64,000 nucleotides of DNA from Chryseobacterium shigense (lineage in GTDB: Bacteria > Bacteroidota > Bacteroidia > Flavobacteriales > Weeksellaceae): contig NZ_JACHLC010000006.1 in the NCBI RefSeq assembly GCF_014207845.1, positions 1-64,000 of the forward strand, read 5' to 3'. The notes below the pieces were generated by a model. That model did no database searches. It was not told the origin of the DNA and saw only the letters and a program-made list of their open reading frames with translations. The position numbers and the translations under genes are program-made. Each line of letters begins with the position of its first letter. The first letter of the stretch is position 1. Shown here piece by piece: positions 1-8,723 of the stretch.

Positions 1-2460
1 GATACCTATCCTCCATACAGTTTCAATCCTTCCTTCCCGTCAACCATCCAGGGAGAACCCACCTTGTCCGATGCTCCGTCCACAGATGGCAGGAGTACCA
101 AGGGACTTCCCGTAATGAGTCTTGTAAAAAACATTGAAGACGATAACTGGACAAGGAATTATACCTATTATGATAAAAAAGGTAGAGTAATCGGAACCCA
201 TTCTATCAATCACCTGGGAGGATATACCAGAAGTGAAACTCAACTGGATTTTGCGGGGGTTCCTCAACAGATTCTTACCTTTCAGGTGAGAAAAGGAGGC
301 GAATCAGGTGTTATGGTGAAAGAAAGATTTGTGTATGATAATCAAAACAGGCTAAAACAGCATTACCACCAGGTAGACGACAGGCCGGAGGAACTGCTGG
401 CAGAAAACACCTACAACGAATTATCACAGCTGACCAATAAAAAAGTGGGAAATAACCTTCAAAGCATTGATTATGCTTACAATATCCGTGGCTGGATGAC
501 AGACATTAATAAAAACCAGATGCTCCTTCCTGATCTGGGAGGCAAGCTGTTTTCCTACAAAATCAAATACAACCAGAAGGACGGCATTGAAAATCCTGAT
601 TCAGCACAATTTCCGGGGAAAAACGTAAAGGCAAAATACAACGGGAATATCGCAGAAGTAGATTGGCGGGCTGTTGAATCTCTGGGAGCCAATCCACCTA
701 TAGAGCCAAAAAGATATGGTTATGCTTATGATGGATTAAACAGGTTAACGGCAGGATACTACCAGAACCCTAATAATACAGGAAGCAAAGAAAATACAGA
801 ATCAATAGACTATGATTTAAATGGAAATATTACCAGTCTTTACAGGACATCAGTGATGGAAAATGGTAGTACTACCGCAACCATGATTGATAACCTTGCC
901 TATACCTATGTAGGAAATCAGGCTGTAAGGATTAAAGATAACAGCGAAAACAGTACAGGGTATGAAGGCACGGCAGGCTTCCCTATCGATTACGACCTGA
1001 ATGGAAATATGAAAAACATGCTGGATAAACAGATTACAGGAATTAACTATAATTATCTGAATCTTCCTTCTGTTATGAACATTGGCTTTGATCAGATAAC
1101 CACCCAGATTAAAACAAATTATCGTGCTGACGGAGTAAAGCTTAGAAAAGAAAGCACCAAAAGCTCTGTGGGAATTTCAGGGACAGATGTAACCACACAG
1201 GTTACAGATTACCTGGACGGTTTTCAGTATTTTAAATCTACTTCTACAGGTTCAGGAGGTAATGGTGACATAGATCTTTCAGACAGTATGCTTTCAAGAG
1301 CTATGGAACCGCAGGCTTTTTCAAAGGATCCAGGAGACCTGTCTATCATGACAATGGCAACGCCTGATTTGCAGTTCTTTCCTACCGCAGAAGGATTTTA
1401 TGATTATATAAAAAATCAATATATTTACAGTTATGTGGATCATTTAGGAAATGTGAGATTAAGTTTTGGAAGAAACAGCGCAGGAGGTCTTGAGATTATG
1501 GATGCCAACGATTATTATCCTTTTGGGATGAGCCATTTAAAAACCGGAAATGCCTATTTTGGGATGGGTTCATATAAGGCATATAAGTACAATGGTAAGG
1601 AATTGCAAGAGACTGGTATGTATGATTACGGAGCAAGAATGTATATGGCGGATATTGGACGTTGGGGTGTGGTAGATCCATTGGCGGAAAAGATGACGAG
1701 ACATAGTCCATATAATTATGCATGGAACAATCCAATTATGTTTGTCGATCCAGATGGAAGATTTGCAATTCCCCCAGATGATTATATTGATGCTTCAACA
1801 GGTAAATATCTGGGCAGCGATGGAGCTGCAACAACTAATGCAAGAGTCATATATAAACAAGATTGGAATAGTATCACTTCCGAAAAAGGAAGTTCTACAT
1901 CGGCCGATGCTATGGCTGCTTTACAAAAGAGTAGCTCAATAATAACTGTTAATACTACTCAGATTAGTACTGACTTGAACAATGCAAATAAGGAAACGAT
2001 TGCAGATCAAACAAAAGAAAGGCAAGTTTATTTAGGTATTGATGTGACACGAGGAGATATTCCAACTGCACAAGTAACTTCAGTAAGAGGACCAGACGGA
2101 ATAGATGGGGAGACCGTATTCAGCATTGATAAATTTGAAGATAGAAGCGGTAATATTATAAAACAGACTGTTTCTGGGACTAATCTAATCTCACTAGGAC
2201 AAGCGCATACACACAATCTTATTACAACTCCTGGAATGGAAAATGGTATAGGTACATCAGCAAAAGATGTGAAAACAGCCAAAGAATATAATACATCAAT
2301 ATATGCAGTAGATTCATGGACTGGTGCGAAACCGGGAGGAAATGCTATTCACAGAGTTACAGGAAATGGAACCCAAACAAATAATGTAGGTACAACCACA
2401 GGATTTAATATGGGGCACGACGCATTGAAAAATTTTATAGAAAAACAAAAAGCTCGATAA
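1..2460 (+). CDS. Rhs repeat-associated core protein, 5' end outside window, with variable C-terminal toxin tip
   Basis: The reading frame is open from base 1, so the gene begins upstream; the TTG at 64 is not a believable start. The protein carries many YD-type repeats (such as YDLNGNIT and YNYLNLPS). It then has the conserved Rhs core end, with YPFGM, a [12 protein letters not shown] stretch and FVDPDGR near base 1755. Downstream of that boundary the sequence changes character and forms a tip of about 230 residues. The tip contains an H-T-H at bases 2206-2214 and S-A-K-D at 2257-2268, reminiscent of JAMM/JAB-like metallopeptidases, although the spacing is longer than the classic motif. Rhs proteins are generally secreted antibacterial toxins that encapsulate the tip. 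The stop codon overlaps the next start (TAATG), as expected for a toxin-immunity pair. The Rhs call is firm; the tip activity is inference. Confidence 0.9.
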   Translation, partial: DTYPPYSFNPSFPSTIQGEPTLSDAPSTDGRSTKGLPVMSLVKNIEDDNWTRNYTYYDKKGRVIGTHSINHLGGYTRSETQLDFAGVPQQILTFQVRKGGESGVMVKERFVYDNQNRLKQHYHQVDDRPEELLAENTYNELSQLTNKKVGNNLQSIDYAYNIRGWMTDINKNQMLLPDLGGKLFSYKIKYNQKDGIENPDSAQFPGKNVKAKYNGNIAEVDWRAVESLGANPPIEPKRYGYAYDGLNRLTAGYYQNPNNTGSKENTESIDYDLNGNITSLYRTSVMENGSTTATMIDNLAYTYVGNQAVRIKDNSENSTGYEGTAGFPIDYDLNGNMKNMLDKQITGINYNYLNLPSVMNIGFDQITTQIKTNYRADGVKLRKESTKSSVGISGTDVTTQVTDYLDGFQYFKSTSTGSGGNGDIDLSDSMLSRAMEPQAFSKDPGDLSIMTMATPDLQFFPTAEGFYDYIKNQYIYSYVDHLGNVRLSFGRNSAGGLEIMDANDYYPFGMSHLKTGNAYFGMGSYKAYKYNGKELQETGMYDYGARMYMADIGRWGVVDPLAEKMTRHSPYNYAWNNPIMFVDPDGRFAIPPDDYIDASTGKYLGSDGAATTNARVIYKQDWNSITSEKGSSTSADAMAALQKSSSIITVNTTQISTDLNNANKETIADQTKERQVYLGIDVTRGDIPTAQVTSVRGPDGIDGETVFSIDKFEDRSGNIIKQTVSGTNLISLGQAHTHNLITTPGMENGIGTSAKDVKTAKEYNTSIYAVDSWTGAKPGGNAIHRVTGNGTQTNNVGTTTGFNMGHDALKNFIEKQKAR

Positions 2461-2891
2461 TGAAAAACATTATATTACTTTTACTACTAAACTTTTGTTT
2501 ATTTAGTTGCTACTCTCAAAAGACAAATTCAGAGATTGTATATTTTTTACCTTCTACTGTCAGAGTGAAAATATTAGAAAAATTAAAAACAATAAATGAC
2601 TCCGATAAAACTTCTTTTGTACTAGGAAATGATGAATTTGGAAATTATATTATTTATATTAATTCAACAAAAGAAAGTAAATTCTGGGTAGAAAATACAA
2701 ATAGAGTTTTGTTTTTGGATGGTAAATTTTATCCACTAATATTTGAAACTGATGAATATTTCTCTTATCCGGAAAGCAAAACTCTAATTATGGAGAAAAT
2801 GGCAAAAGAAGAAGGAATAAGAAAAATAACAACAATTAGAGATAATGTATTTTCTGTAAAATTCACAATCAACGGGGAAATAATTAATTAA
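2460..2891 (+). CDS. Secreted or lipoprotein immunity candidate 1
   Basis: This 143-residue protein starts inside the stop codon of the Rhs gene (TAATG), implying translational coupling. It has a Lys-Asn start, a short Leu-rich hydrophobic stretch and LFSC, which could be a lipobox; cleavage after YSQ is another possibility. The mature part is small, charged and AT-rich in coding sequence. It closely resembles the next gene: both share the leader, an IVYFLP/IIYFLP start, a DEYFS motif and a V/RVKF end. I recognise no named family. Position, size and duplication suggest an immunity protein for the upstream tip. An exported location would fit a toxin that acts in the periplasm. Function is inferred from context only. 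Confidence 0.75.
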   Translation: MKNIILLLLLNFCLFSCYSQKTNSEIVYFLPSTVRVKILEKLKTINDSDKTSFVLGNDEFGNYIIYINSTKESKFWVENTNRVLFLDGKFYPLIFETDEYFSYPESKTLIMEKMAKEEGIRKITTIRDNVFSVKFTINGEIIN

Positions 2892-2903
2892 CAATGTTGA
2901 TAG

Positions 2904-3353
2904 ATGAAAAAAACATTACTACTATTATTATTATTATTATTATTAAATTTTTGCTTGTTTAATTGTTACTCTCAAAAATCGAATTCAGATATAATATATT
3001 TTTTACCTAATTCTGTCAATGATGTACTTAACAAAGAAATTCAAAAAAGAAATAATAATAAAGAAATTTATTTAGTTTTAGATAAAGACAATTCAGATAC
3101 TTATATAATATATCTAAATGAGATTCCCAGTTCTGCGGAAAATATTTGGGTTAAGTATAGTAATAGAGCTGTTTTTTTACAAGGAAGACTAATACCTCTT
3201 TATTTTTATTCCGATGAATATTTTTCATTTGCAGAACGAGGAAATAAAGTTTTGAAAAAACTAGGAACAGAAGAAACTATAAAAAAAAATATAAGTATTA
3301 GAGAAAATTCATTCAGAGTTAAATTTAAACTGGGAGGAGAAATCACAAAGTAA
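2904..3353 (+). CDS. Secreted or lipoprotein immunity candidate 2, paralog of the preceding gene
   Basis: This 149-residue paralog of the preceding gene lies 12 bases downstream on the same strand. The signal peptide has ten consecutive Leu residues, seven of them from a perfect TTA triplet run at 2925-2945; the paralog has only five. After the leader (LFNCYSQ) the order of shared motifs is the same: IIYFLP, a central Ile/Tyr-rich strand, a WVKYSNRAVFL strand, DEYFSF, and FRVKFKLGGEI at the end. A strong terminator follows at 3436. It is probably a second or diverged immunity protein retained after tip exchange. No known family is recognised. Confidence 0.72.
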   Translation: MKKTLLLLLLLLLLNFCLFNCYSQKSNSDIIYFLPNSVNDVLNKEIQKRNNNKEIYLVLDKDNSDTYIIYLNEIPSSAENIWVKYSNRAVFLQGRLIPLYFYSDEYFSFAERGNKVLKKLGTEETIKKNISIRENSFRVKFKLGGEITK

Positions 3354-3435
3354 CAAACAATAAAAGGGCAGGATGATGTTTCAAATTTATTGCTACAACT
3401 AAATTCAGAATATCAAAGAACATTTAAAAGTACAT

Positions 3436-3472
3436 AGATAAGTGAACCCGAAGGTTCACTTATCTATTTTTT
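3436..3472 (+). terminator. Rho-independent terminator closing the Rhs-immunity operon
   Basis: A perfect 13-bp stem (3436-3448 with 3453-3465) with a CGAA loop is followed by ATTTTTT. It lies 80 bases after the second immunity candidate and just before the orphan Rhs fragment, so it separates the live operon from the broken one. Confidence 0.85.
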
Positions 3473-3480
3473 AGATTATA

Positions 3481-3681
3481 TTGAAACATGAAAGCATGAT
3501 GGATAAACAGATTACAGGAATCAGCTACAATTTCTTAAACCTTCCTGATGTTTTGAATATTGGTTTAGACCCGATAACCAGCCAGATAAAGACAAATTAC
3601 CGTGCAGACGGCGTAAAACTGAGAAAAGAAAATATAAAAACTTCCGTAGGAATTGCAGGGGTCATGTTCCAAACATGTTAG
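3481..3681 (+). pseudogene. Orphan Rhs fragment, internal core piece
   Basis: About 55 residues, from MDKQITG to SVGIAG, align without gaps to the Rhs protein encoded at roughly 1018-1185 (MLDKQITG to SVGISG). The matching piece begins near 3496 directly after the terminator, with no promoter or believable start. The match ends at about 3663, where the sequence switches into an unrelated 18-bp repeat and hairpin. This is a leftover of a second Rhs gene whose N-terminal part is gone. Confidence 0.85.
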
Positions 3682-3839
3682 TAATAAATTATAGCGTTGA
3701 TTTTCAACGCTATATTCTAAAAAATTAAATAAAGTTTGAAAATTCGAAATGATATTTTGATAGTCGAAATAGAAAAAAATTGAAAATAAGCTACTTAAAA
3801 TATTGAGAATCATACAAAGTGTTTCAAACGTGTTGGTAA
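3667..3839. repeat. Direct-repeat pair bracketing a hairpin element inside a broken Rhs gene
   Basis: Two 18-bp direct repeats with three differences lie at 3667-3684 (TTCCAAACATGTTAGTAA) and 3822-3839 (TTTCAAACGTGTTGGTAA). Between them lie 137 AT-rich bases with a perfect 11-bp stem and TTT loop (3690-3700 with 3704-3714). The element replaces about 75 codons of Rhs core relative to the intact gene upstream. A third related copy is at 5215-5232. It looks like a scar or a cassette boundary. No transposase is present. Confidence 0.6.
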
Positions 3840-4763
3840 GAAGATCAGTATATTTACCAGTATAAAGACCATTTAGGAAATGCCAGGGTGAGTTATGCAA
3901 GAAATAATAGTACAGGAAGTATTGAAATAACGGATAGCAACGATTATTATCCATTTGGGATGAATCATTTAAAGACAGGGAATGCTTATTTTGGAGCTGG
4001 AAAGTATCAGAATTATAAATATCAGGAACAGGAATTACAAGAAACAGGTTTTTATAGTTTTAAATGGAGAAATTACATGCTGGATGTAGGAAGATTTTTT
4101 AATATATATCCTCTATCAGAAAAATATAGTTATCAATCACATTATAATTTCTCTGAAAACAGAGTCATTGATGCAAGGGAATTGGAGGGACTTGAAGCTA
4201 AATTGATAAAGGATGCAGAGGTAAATTTGCAAGTGTCTAATAATCCATTTAAATTGAGTGTAGAATATACTCCAGCAAAATATGAACTAAAAGCAAATGT
4301 TATTCAGGGGGCTTTTTCAAACCTAGACGTACAACAAAAACTTTCAACAGTGGAAAACAATTTTAAATCGAAAGGGTTTGATCTAACAATTATCCAAGAT
4401 AGTAATGCAACTTATAATATTGATATGACATTTCCAGGACAATCTGTAGTTGTGAATAATAGTGATGGTACGACTACAATGGGAATTGTTACAGGAGATG
4501 CACCACAAGGAAACCCTATCACAGCTACAGTAAATGCAAAGGATGGAAATCCAGATACAATTACTCATGAAATAGGGCATACATTTGGCTTGCCACATAT
4601 TTGGGAATCAGATTCTGGAGTTAGTAATACACCTGCAAATATTAACAACAGGATGAACTCTTATGAAAACCCAACGACTTCAATGAAAGGACTTGGCAAT
4701 GAATTTAATACAAATCAAATACAGACAATCAAAGCAAATTCATTCAGATTAAAAAATAAATAA
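3840..4763 (+). pseudogene. Orphan Rhs C-terminal piece with metzincin-type metalloprotease tip
   Basis: The frame is open from 3840, just after a stop at 3837, and matches the end of the Rhs core: a DHLGN motif, [14 protein letters not shown] and ELQETG. It then ends in a variable tip starting near the VIDARELEGLEA variant of the core boundary. The tip contains HEIGHTFGLPH at bases 4566-4598, the HExxHxxGxxH zinc site of metzincins. A downstream RMNSYENP segment could be the Met-turn, followed by NQIQTI. The first GTG usable as a start is at 3888. Lacking the N-terminal shell, the piece is probably silent unless recombined into a complete Rhs gene. The protease-fold assignment is strong; the toxin role is inferred. 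Confidence 0.8.
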
Positions 4764-4764
4764 A

Positions 4765-5201
4765 ATGAAAAAAATATTTTTTTTAGTAAACATATTATTC
4801 ATTTGTAATAGTTGTTTAGCGCAAAGTAATATTAATTTTTATTACCAAGATAAAACTCAAGCAACAGAAACAGATAGTATTGGCTATAAATTTTACATAG
4901 AAAATACTCCAAAAGAACTACAGAAAAAAGACAACGAAGTTTTATTATTTCTTAATAATTCTGCTTTTATAGGTGATGTAATTACGATTAATGATAAAAG
5001 TTATAATTTTGATCAATATTCCTGCGGCTATAGGCAAATAAGAGTCCTTAAAAAAAGGAGATAGTAATTATCTCTAAGAAAAAAGGGAAAATGAGGTTTA
5101 ATTTAAAAAAAGGAATTGATAATATAATTATTAATGGAGATTTTGATAATAAGTGGAGTGTTACATTTTCAGAATACTTCCCAGTATTAGAATGTATATG
5201 A
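4765..5201 (+). pseudogene. Immunity-like secreted protein, apparently frameshifted at an A7 run
   Basis: The gene starts one base after the protease tip. It encodes a signal peptide (LFICNSCLAQ) and about 90 residues, then stops at 5062. At 5050-5056 there is a run of seven A. One extra A would continue the frame through about 48 more codons to a TGA at 5199-5201, giving about 145 residues, the same size as the two other immunity candidates. The continuation reads as ordinary protein (for example INGDFDNKW). I therefore treat 4765-5201 as one gene broken by a homopolymer change or a sequencing error. The intact short product would be 99 residues. No family is recognised. Confidence 0.65.
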
Positions 5202-5451
5202 ATTAATATTCATGCTTCAAACATCTTAGTGAAAAATACTGATTTTCTTAATATGTTGGTGATAAAATCCAAGAAATCATTGGTGTTGTGAAAAATATTT
5301 TATTTGATTCCCCTTTAGAATAAACTTATGTTTTAACCCAAAAGTTGAAAAACAATAACGTAAACTCCCATCTAAAAAATGCTAATCAGCTGTCAAATCT
5401 TTTTTAAAAATTAGAATTGGCCTCGATCTTCGTCAAAATATGTATGAAATT
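5202..5451. other. Gene-poor AT-rich stretch after the Rhs cassette
   Basis: The third copy of the Rhs-associated repeat lies at 5215-5232, with a weaker partial echo at about 5250-5263. Otherwise I see no gene, RNA or clear hairpin here. It looks like degraded junction DNA between the Rhs locus and the tRNA. Confidence 0.5.
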
Positions 5452-5487
5452 AAAAAAGCAATACTCTGATTTATAGAATATTGCTTT
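5452..5487 (-). terminator. Terminator for tRNA-Gln
   Basis: A 9-bp stem (5455-5463 with 5479-5487) is preceded on the + strand by an A-run, which becomes the U-tract when read on the minus strand just past the tRNA. Confidence 0.6.
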
Positions 5488-5495
5488 AATTTAAA

Positions 5496-5569
5496 TGGTA
5501 GACCCACAGGGATTCGAACCCCAGATGACTGAACCAAAATCAGTAGTGTTACCGCTACACCATGGGTCT
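5496..5569 (-). tRNA. tRNA-Gln, anticodon TTG
   Basis: Read on the minus strand, the 7-bp acceptor stem AGACCCA pairs with TGGGTCT. The anticodon arm ACTGA-TTTTGGT-TCAGT carries the anticodon TTG. The T-arm has the GTTCGAATC loop, and CCA is encoded at the 3' end (5496-5498). Without CCA the gene is 5499-5569. No second copy of its 3' end is seen in the window. Confidence 0.93.
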
Positions 5570-5756
5570 TTGTTTATTTTGGTGGCGCGAAATTATAAAA
5601 AATATTTCATTGAAAAAATATTTTGTGAGAGCAAAATGGCAGTAAAAGTTGGTTGTTTCCATAATTCAATGATTTTTAATAAAATAGGAAATAAGATTTT
5701 TTGATTCAAAAACAGTTTTATGAAAGGTGCTTTTCAACAGCTAAATAATAAAACCT

Positions 5757-5764
5757 TATCTTTG
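5757..5764 (+). promoter_or_regulatory. -7 promoter element of der
   Basis: TATCTTTG matches the Bacteroidota TAnnTTTG element and lies about 60 bases before the der start. The -33 partner is weak. Confidence 0.5.
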
Positions 5765-5826
5765 CAAAAAATTGGGCTCCAAAAGTTGGAGATACCCATT
5801 AATAATTTCATTTATTAAACATTTTT

Positions 5827-7137
5827 ATGTCAAATATTGTCGCAATCGTTGGGCGTCCCAACGTAGGAAAATCCACACTTTTTAACCGATTACTAGAAAG
5901 GAGAGAAGCTATCGTAGATTCTACAGCCGGTGTTACCAGGGACCGTCATTATGGGAAATCCGATTGGAACGGTGTAGATTTTACAGTTATAGATACCGGC
6001 GGATATGATGTAGGAACGGATGATATTTTCGAAGAAGAGATCCGCAAGCAGGTTCAGCTGGCAGTAGATGAAGCTACCTCTATCATTTTTATGATGAATG
6101 TAGAAGAAGGTCTTACTGATACCGATTATGAGATCTATCGTCTTTTAAGAAGATCAAATAAGCCGATCTACATTGTAATCAATAAAGTGGATTCAGCAAA
6201 AGAAGAGCTTCCCGCTACAGAATTTTACCAGTTGGGAATCGATAAATATTATACACTTTCTTCCGCAACAGGTTCAGGCACAGGAGATCTTTTGGATGAT
6301 ATCGTTAAAGACTTCCCGACAACAGAATATAAAGATCCTTTTGAAGGATTGCCTAAGATCACTATTGCGGGCCGTCCAAACGTAGGGAAATCTACTTTGA
6401 CCAATGCTTTACTTGATGTGGAAAGAAATATCGTAACAGATATTGCAGGGACAACAAGAGACAGTATTCAGACCCTTTACAATAAGTTTGGGCACGAGTT
6501 TGTATTGGTAGACACTGCCGGGATGAGAAGAAAATCCAAGGTTAATGAAGACCTGGAATTCTATTCCGTAATGAGGTCTATCCGTTCCATTGAATATTCG
6601 GATGTGGTAATCGTTATGGTAGACGCTACATTAGGATGGGAATCCCAGGATATGAATATCTTCGGACTGGCTCAGAAAAACAGGAAAGGAATTGTAATTC
6701 TGGTGAACAAATGGGATCTTGTTGAAGACAAACAGACCAATACCATGCGTGACTTCGAAAAATCAATCAAAGATAAAATCGGACAGTTCCATGATATTCC
6801 TATTTTGTTCATTTCAGCCTTAACGAAGCAGAGAATTCTAAAAGCAGTGGAAGTTGCCATGCAGGTATATGAAGACCGTAAAAAGAAGATCAAAACTTCA
6901 AAACTGAATGAAGTAATGCTTCCTATCTTTGAGCAGACACCGCCACCGGCCAACAAAGGAAAATATATTAAAATCAAATACTGTGTACAGCTTCCTACGC
7001 CGTCACCGCAGTTTGTGTTTTTCTGCAACCTGCCTCAGTATGTGAAAGAACCTTACAAAAGATTTACTGAAAACCAATTGAGAAAAGAATTCGGGTTTAC
7101 CGGAGTTCCGATTGAAGTATATTTCAGACAGAAATAA
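5827..7137 (+). CDS. der: Ribosome biogenesis GTPase Der
   Basis: At 436 residues this is the usual length for Der (EngA). It has two GTPase domains in tandem. The first P-loop is GRPNVGKST near residues 8-16, with DTGG and NKVD. The second is the same motif near residues 181-190, with DTAGM and NKWD. A C-terminal KH-like domain follows. Der acts in maturation of the 50S ribosomal subunit. The ATG follows an AT-rich leader, and a terminator begins seven bases after the stop. Nothing is unusual. Confidence 0.97.
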   Translation: MSNIVAIVGRPNVGKSTLFNRLLERREAIVDSTAGVTRDRHYGKSDWNGVDFTVIDTGGYDVGTDDIFEEEIRKQVQLAVDEATSIIFMMNVEEGLTDTDYEIYRLLRRSNKPIYIVINKVDSAKEELPATEFYQLGIDKYYTLSSATGSGTGDLLDDIVKDFPTTEYKDPFEGLPKITIAGRPNVGKSTLTNALLDVERNIVTDIAGTTRDSIQTLYNKFGHEFVLVDTAGMRRKSKVNEDLEFYSVMRSIRSIEYSDVVIVMVDATLGWESQDMNIFGLAQKNRKGIVILVNKWDLVEDKQTNTMRDFEKSIKDKIGQFHDIPILFISALTKQRILKAVEVAMQVYEDRKKKIKTSKLNEVMLPIFEQTPPPANKGKYIKIKYCVQLPTPSPQFVFFCNLPQYVKEPYKRFTENQLRKEFGFTGVPIEVYFRQK

Positions 7138-7143
7138 AAAATG

Positions 7144-7176
7144 ATCCCTTTCAGATGTTTTCTGAGAGGGATTTTA
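7144..7176 (+). terminator. Terminator after der
   Basis: A 12-bp stem (7144-7155 with 7161-7172, one G-U pair) is followed by TTTT. It overlaps the apparent upstream extension of the upp reading frame, which supports the later upp start. Confidence 0.75.
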
Positions 7177-7217
7177 TTCATATAAAATTTAATATTTTAA
7201 AAAGCTTTTTCAGAATA

Positions 7218-7871
7218 ATGAATACAACTGTGTTATCAAAACAATTTTCTTTGGTAAACTCCTGGATCAATGAGCTTAGGAATATAGACATCCAGCACGA
7301 TAGAATGAGATTCCGTAGGAATATGGAACGTATTGGTGAAATTGCAGCTTTTGAGATCAGCAAAGGACTCGAATATAAAGAAGTGGAAATTCAAACTCCT
7401 TTAGATAAAATTAAAGTTCAGGAAATAGCAGTTCAGCCGGTAATCACCACCATTTTAAGAGCAGGAGTACCTTTATTTGAAGGGATTCTGAATTATCTGG
7501 ACAGGGCAGACTGTGGTTTCGTTGCCGCTTACAGAAAGCATGATGCGAATGATTATTTCTCTATCAAACAGGATTATCTTACCTGTCCGAATATCGAAGG
7601 AAGACCGCTGATTGTTGCTGATCCCATGTTGGCAACCGGAGCTTCACTGATCGAAGCTATCAAAGACCTTCTGACCAACGGAACACCTACGCAACTGCAT
7701 ATTGTGGCTGCAATAGCCTCCAGACAGGGAGTGGAAACCATTGAAAAAGCTTATCCTGATGCAAAAATTTGGGTAGGAGCCATTGATGAAGGATTGACCT
7801 CAAAAGGGTATATCACACCAGGTCTTGGTGATGCCGGAGATCTCAGCTATGGCGAAAAACTGCAACGATAA
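7218..7871 (+). CDS. upp: Uracil phosphoribosyltransferase
   Basis: Converts uracil and PRPP to UMP in pyrimidine salvage. The protein has 217 residues. The PRPP-binding loop reads VADPMLATGAS, and TILRAGVPLFEG and GDAGD near the end are typical. The open frame extends to 7155, but that part lies in the der terminator, so the ATG at 7218 (MNTTVLSKQFS) is chosen. It is convergent with the hydrolase gene, four bases away. Confidence 0.94.
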   Translation: MNTTVLSKQFSLVNSWINELRNIDIQHDRMRFRRNMERIGEIAAFEISKGLEYKEVEIQTPLDKIKVQEIAVQPVITTILRAGVPLFEGILNYLDRADCGFVAAYRKHDANDYFSIKQDYLTCPNIEGRPLIVADPMLATGASLIEAIKDLLTNGTPTQLHIVAAIASRQGVETIEKAYPDAKIWVGAIDEGLTSKGYITPGLGDAGDLSYGEKLQR

Positions 7872-7874
7872 ATA

Positions 7875-8564
7875 TTAAGAAAGGTTCCAGAAATCTTTCA
7901 TCAGATCAAATAATAAATTTGGCCGTACTTTTTCCATAGGATGCTTTGTGTCCGGAAGTATGGCCAGTTTTGCATTCGGAATACTCCGGTAGGCATTTAC
8001 GCTTTCCTCTATACTCACCATATTATCCTTATCTCCGGTCATAATCTGTACAGGAATGGTAATGGCCCAAAGACTGCTTTCATTCAACGGAGGATTTTTT
8101 CCAAGCGAAATCATCATATCGGCAATGGCAGGCAGCAGTTGTTTCCATTTTGTACCATGTTGATTTTCCAGCTGTTCGGCATATTTCGGAACTTTCAATA
8201 GAATGGATTCAGGATCAAGCATTTTACTCTCTTTTAAAGCCTGACGCTCGGTCCATTCGAATTTTGTCCCTAAAGTCATAACGGAATTAATTCTTTCAGG
8301 AAACCTTAAAGCACAGCAAAGAGCTGCATAACCTCCCATACTGTGACCAAAAACATGAACATCCTGTAAATCTTCTTTCTCCAGGTAAGCCCTTACTTCA
8401 TCAGAATATTTTTCAATACTGATGCCGTTTTCCGGAAGTTCCGTATTTCCATGTCCTGAAAATAAAAACGAATGAATGGTAAAATATTTTGACAGTTCCT
8501 TTTCATAAGGCTTAAAAATATCACTGTGTCCCAGTGCACCATGCAGTAAAAGCAGATTTTTCAT
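7875..8564 (-). CDS. Alpha/beta hydrolase
   Basis: At 229 residues it begins directly with the first strand and oxyanion region (LLLHGALGHSD). The nucleophile elbow is GHSMGG, an acidic residue follows in TGDKDNMV, and a late His lies in PDTKHPME. That completes a Ser-Asp-His triad with a short cap. The substrate cannot be told from sequence; small esters or thioesters are typical. No signal peptide is visible, so it is probably cytoplasmic. It is monocistronic, with convergent upp on one side and 159 bp of gene-free DNA on the other. Confidence 0.85.
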   Translation of the reverse strand: MKNLLLLHGALGHSDIFKPYEKELSKYFTIHSFLFSGHGNTELPENGISIEKYSDEVRAYLEKEDLQDVHVFGHSMGGYAALCCALRFPERINSVMTLGTKFEWTERQALKESKMLDPESILLKVPKYAEQLENQHGTKWKQLLPAIADMMISLGKNPPLNESSLWAITIPVQIMTGDKDNMVSIEESVNAYRSIPNAKLAILPDTKHPMEKVRPNLLFDLMKDFWNLS

Positions 8565-8723
8565 GATTAATAGTTTACCGGAAAATTAAGAAAAAGAATT
8601 GGAAATTAAGTTTGAAACCAGATGGTTTTAGGGTACAGGCACTAATTGTATGAATAGATCAATAATTATCAACCAGCAACAATCAATAAATAGCTACCCT
8701 CAGACTCTCAAACTCAAATCCCA

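Noticed and set aside
2925..2945. Phase-variable frameshift tract
   Set aside because: The repeat unit is a triplet, so changes in number cannot alter the frame.
3565..3954. Antisense 129-residue open frame across the broken Rhs region
   Set aside because: It is the reverse complement of recognisable Rhs coding sequence and has no start signal or family.
5496..5569. tRNA-Gln as an attachment site for the Rhs region
   Set aside because: No second copy of the tRNA 3' end and no integrase are seen in the window.
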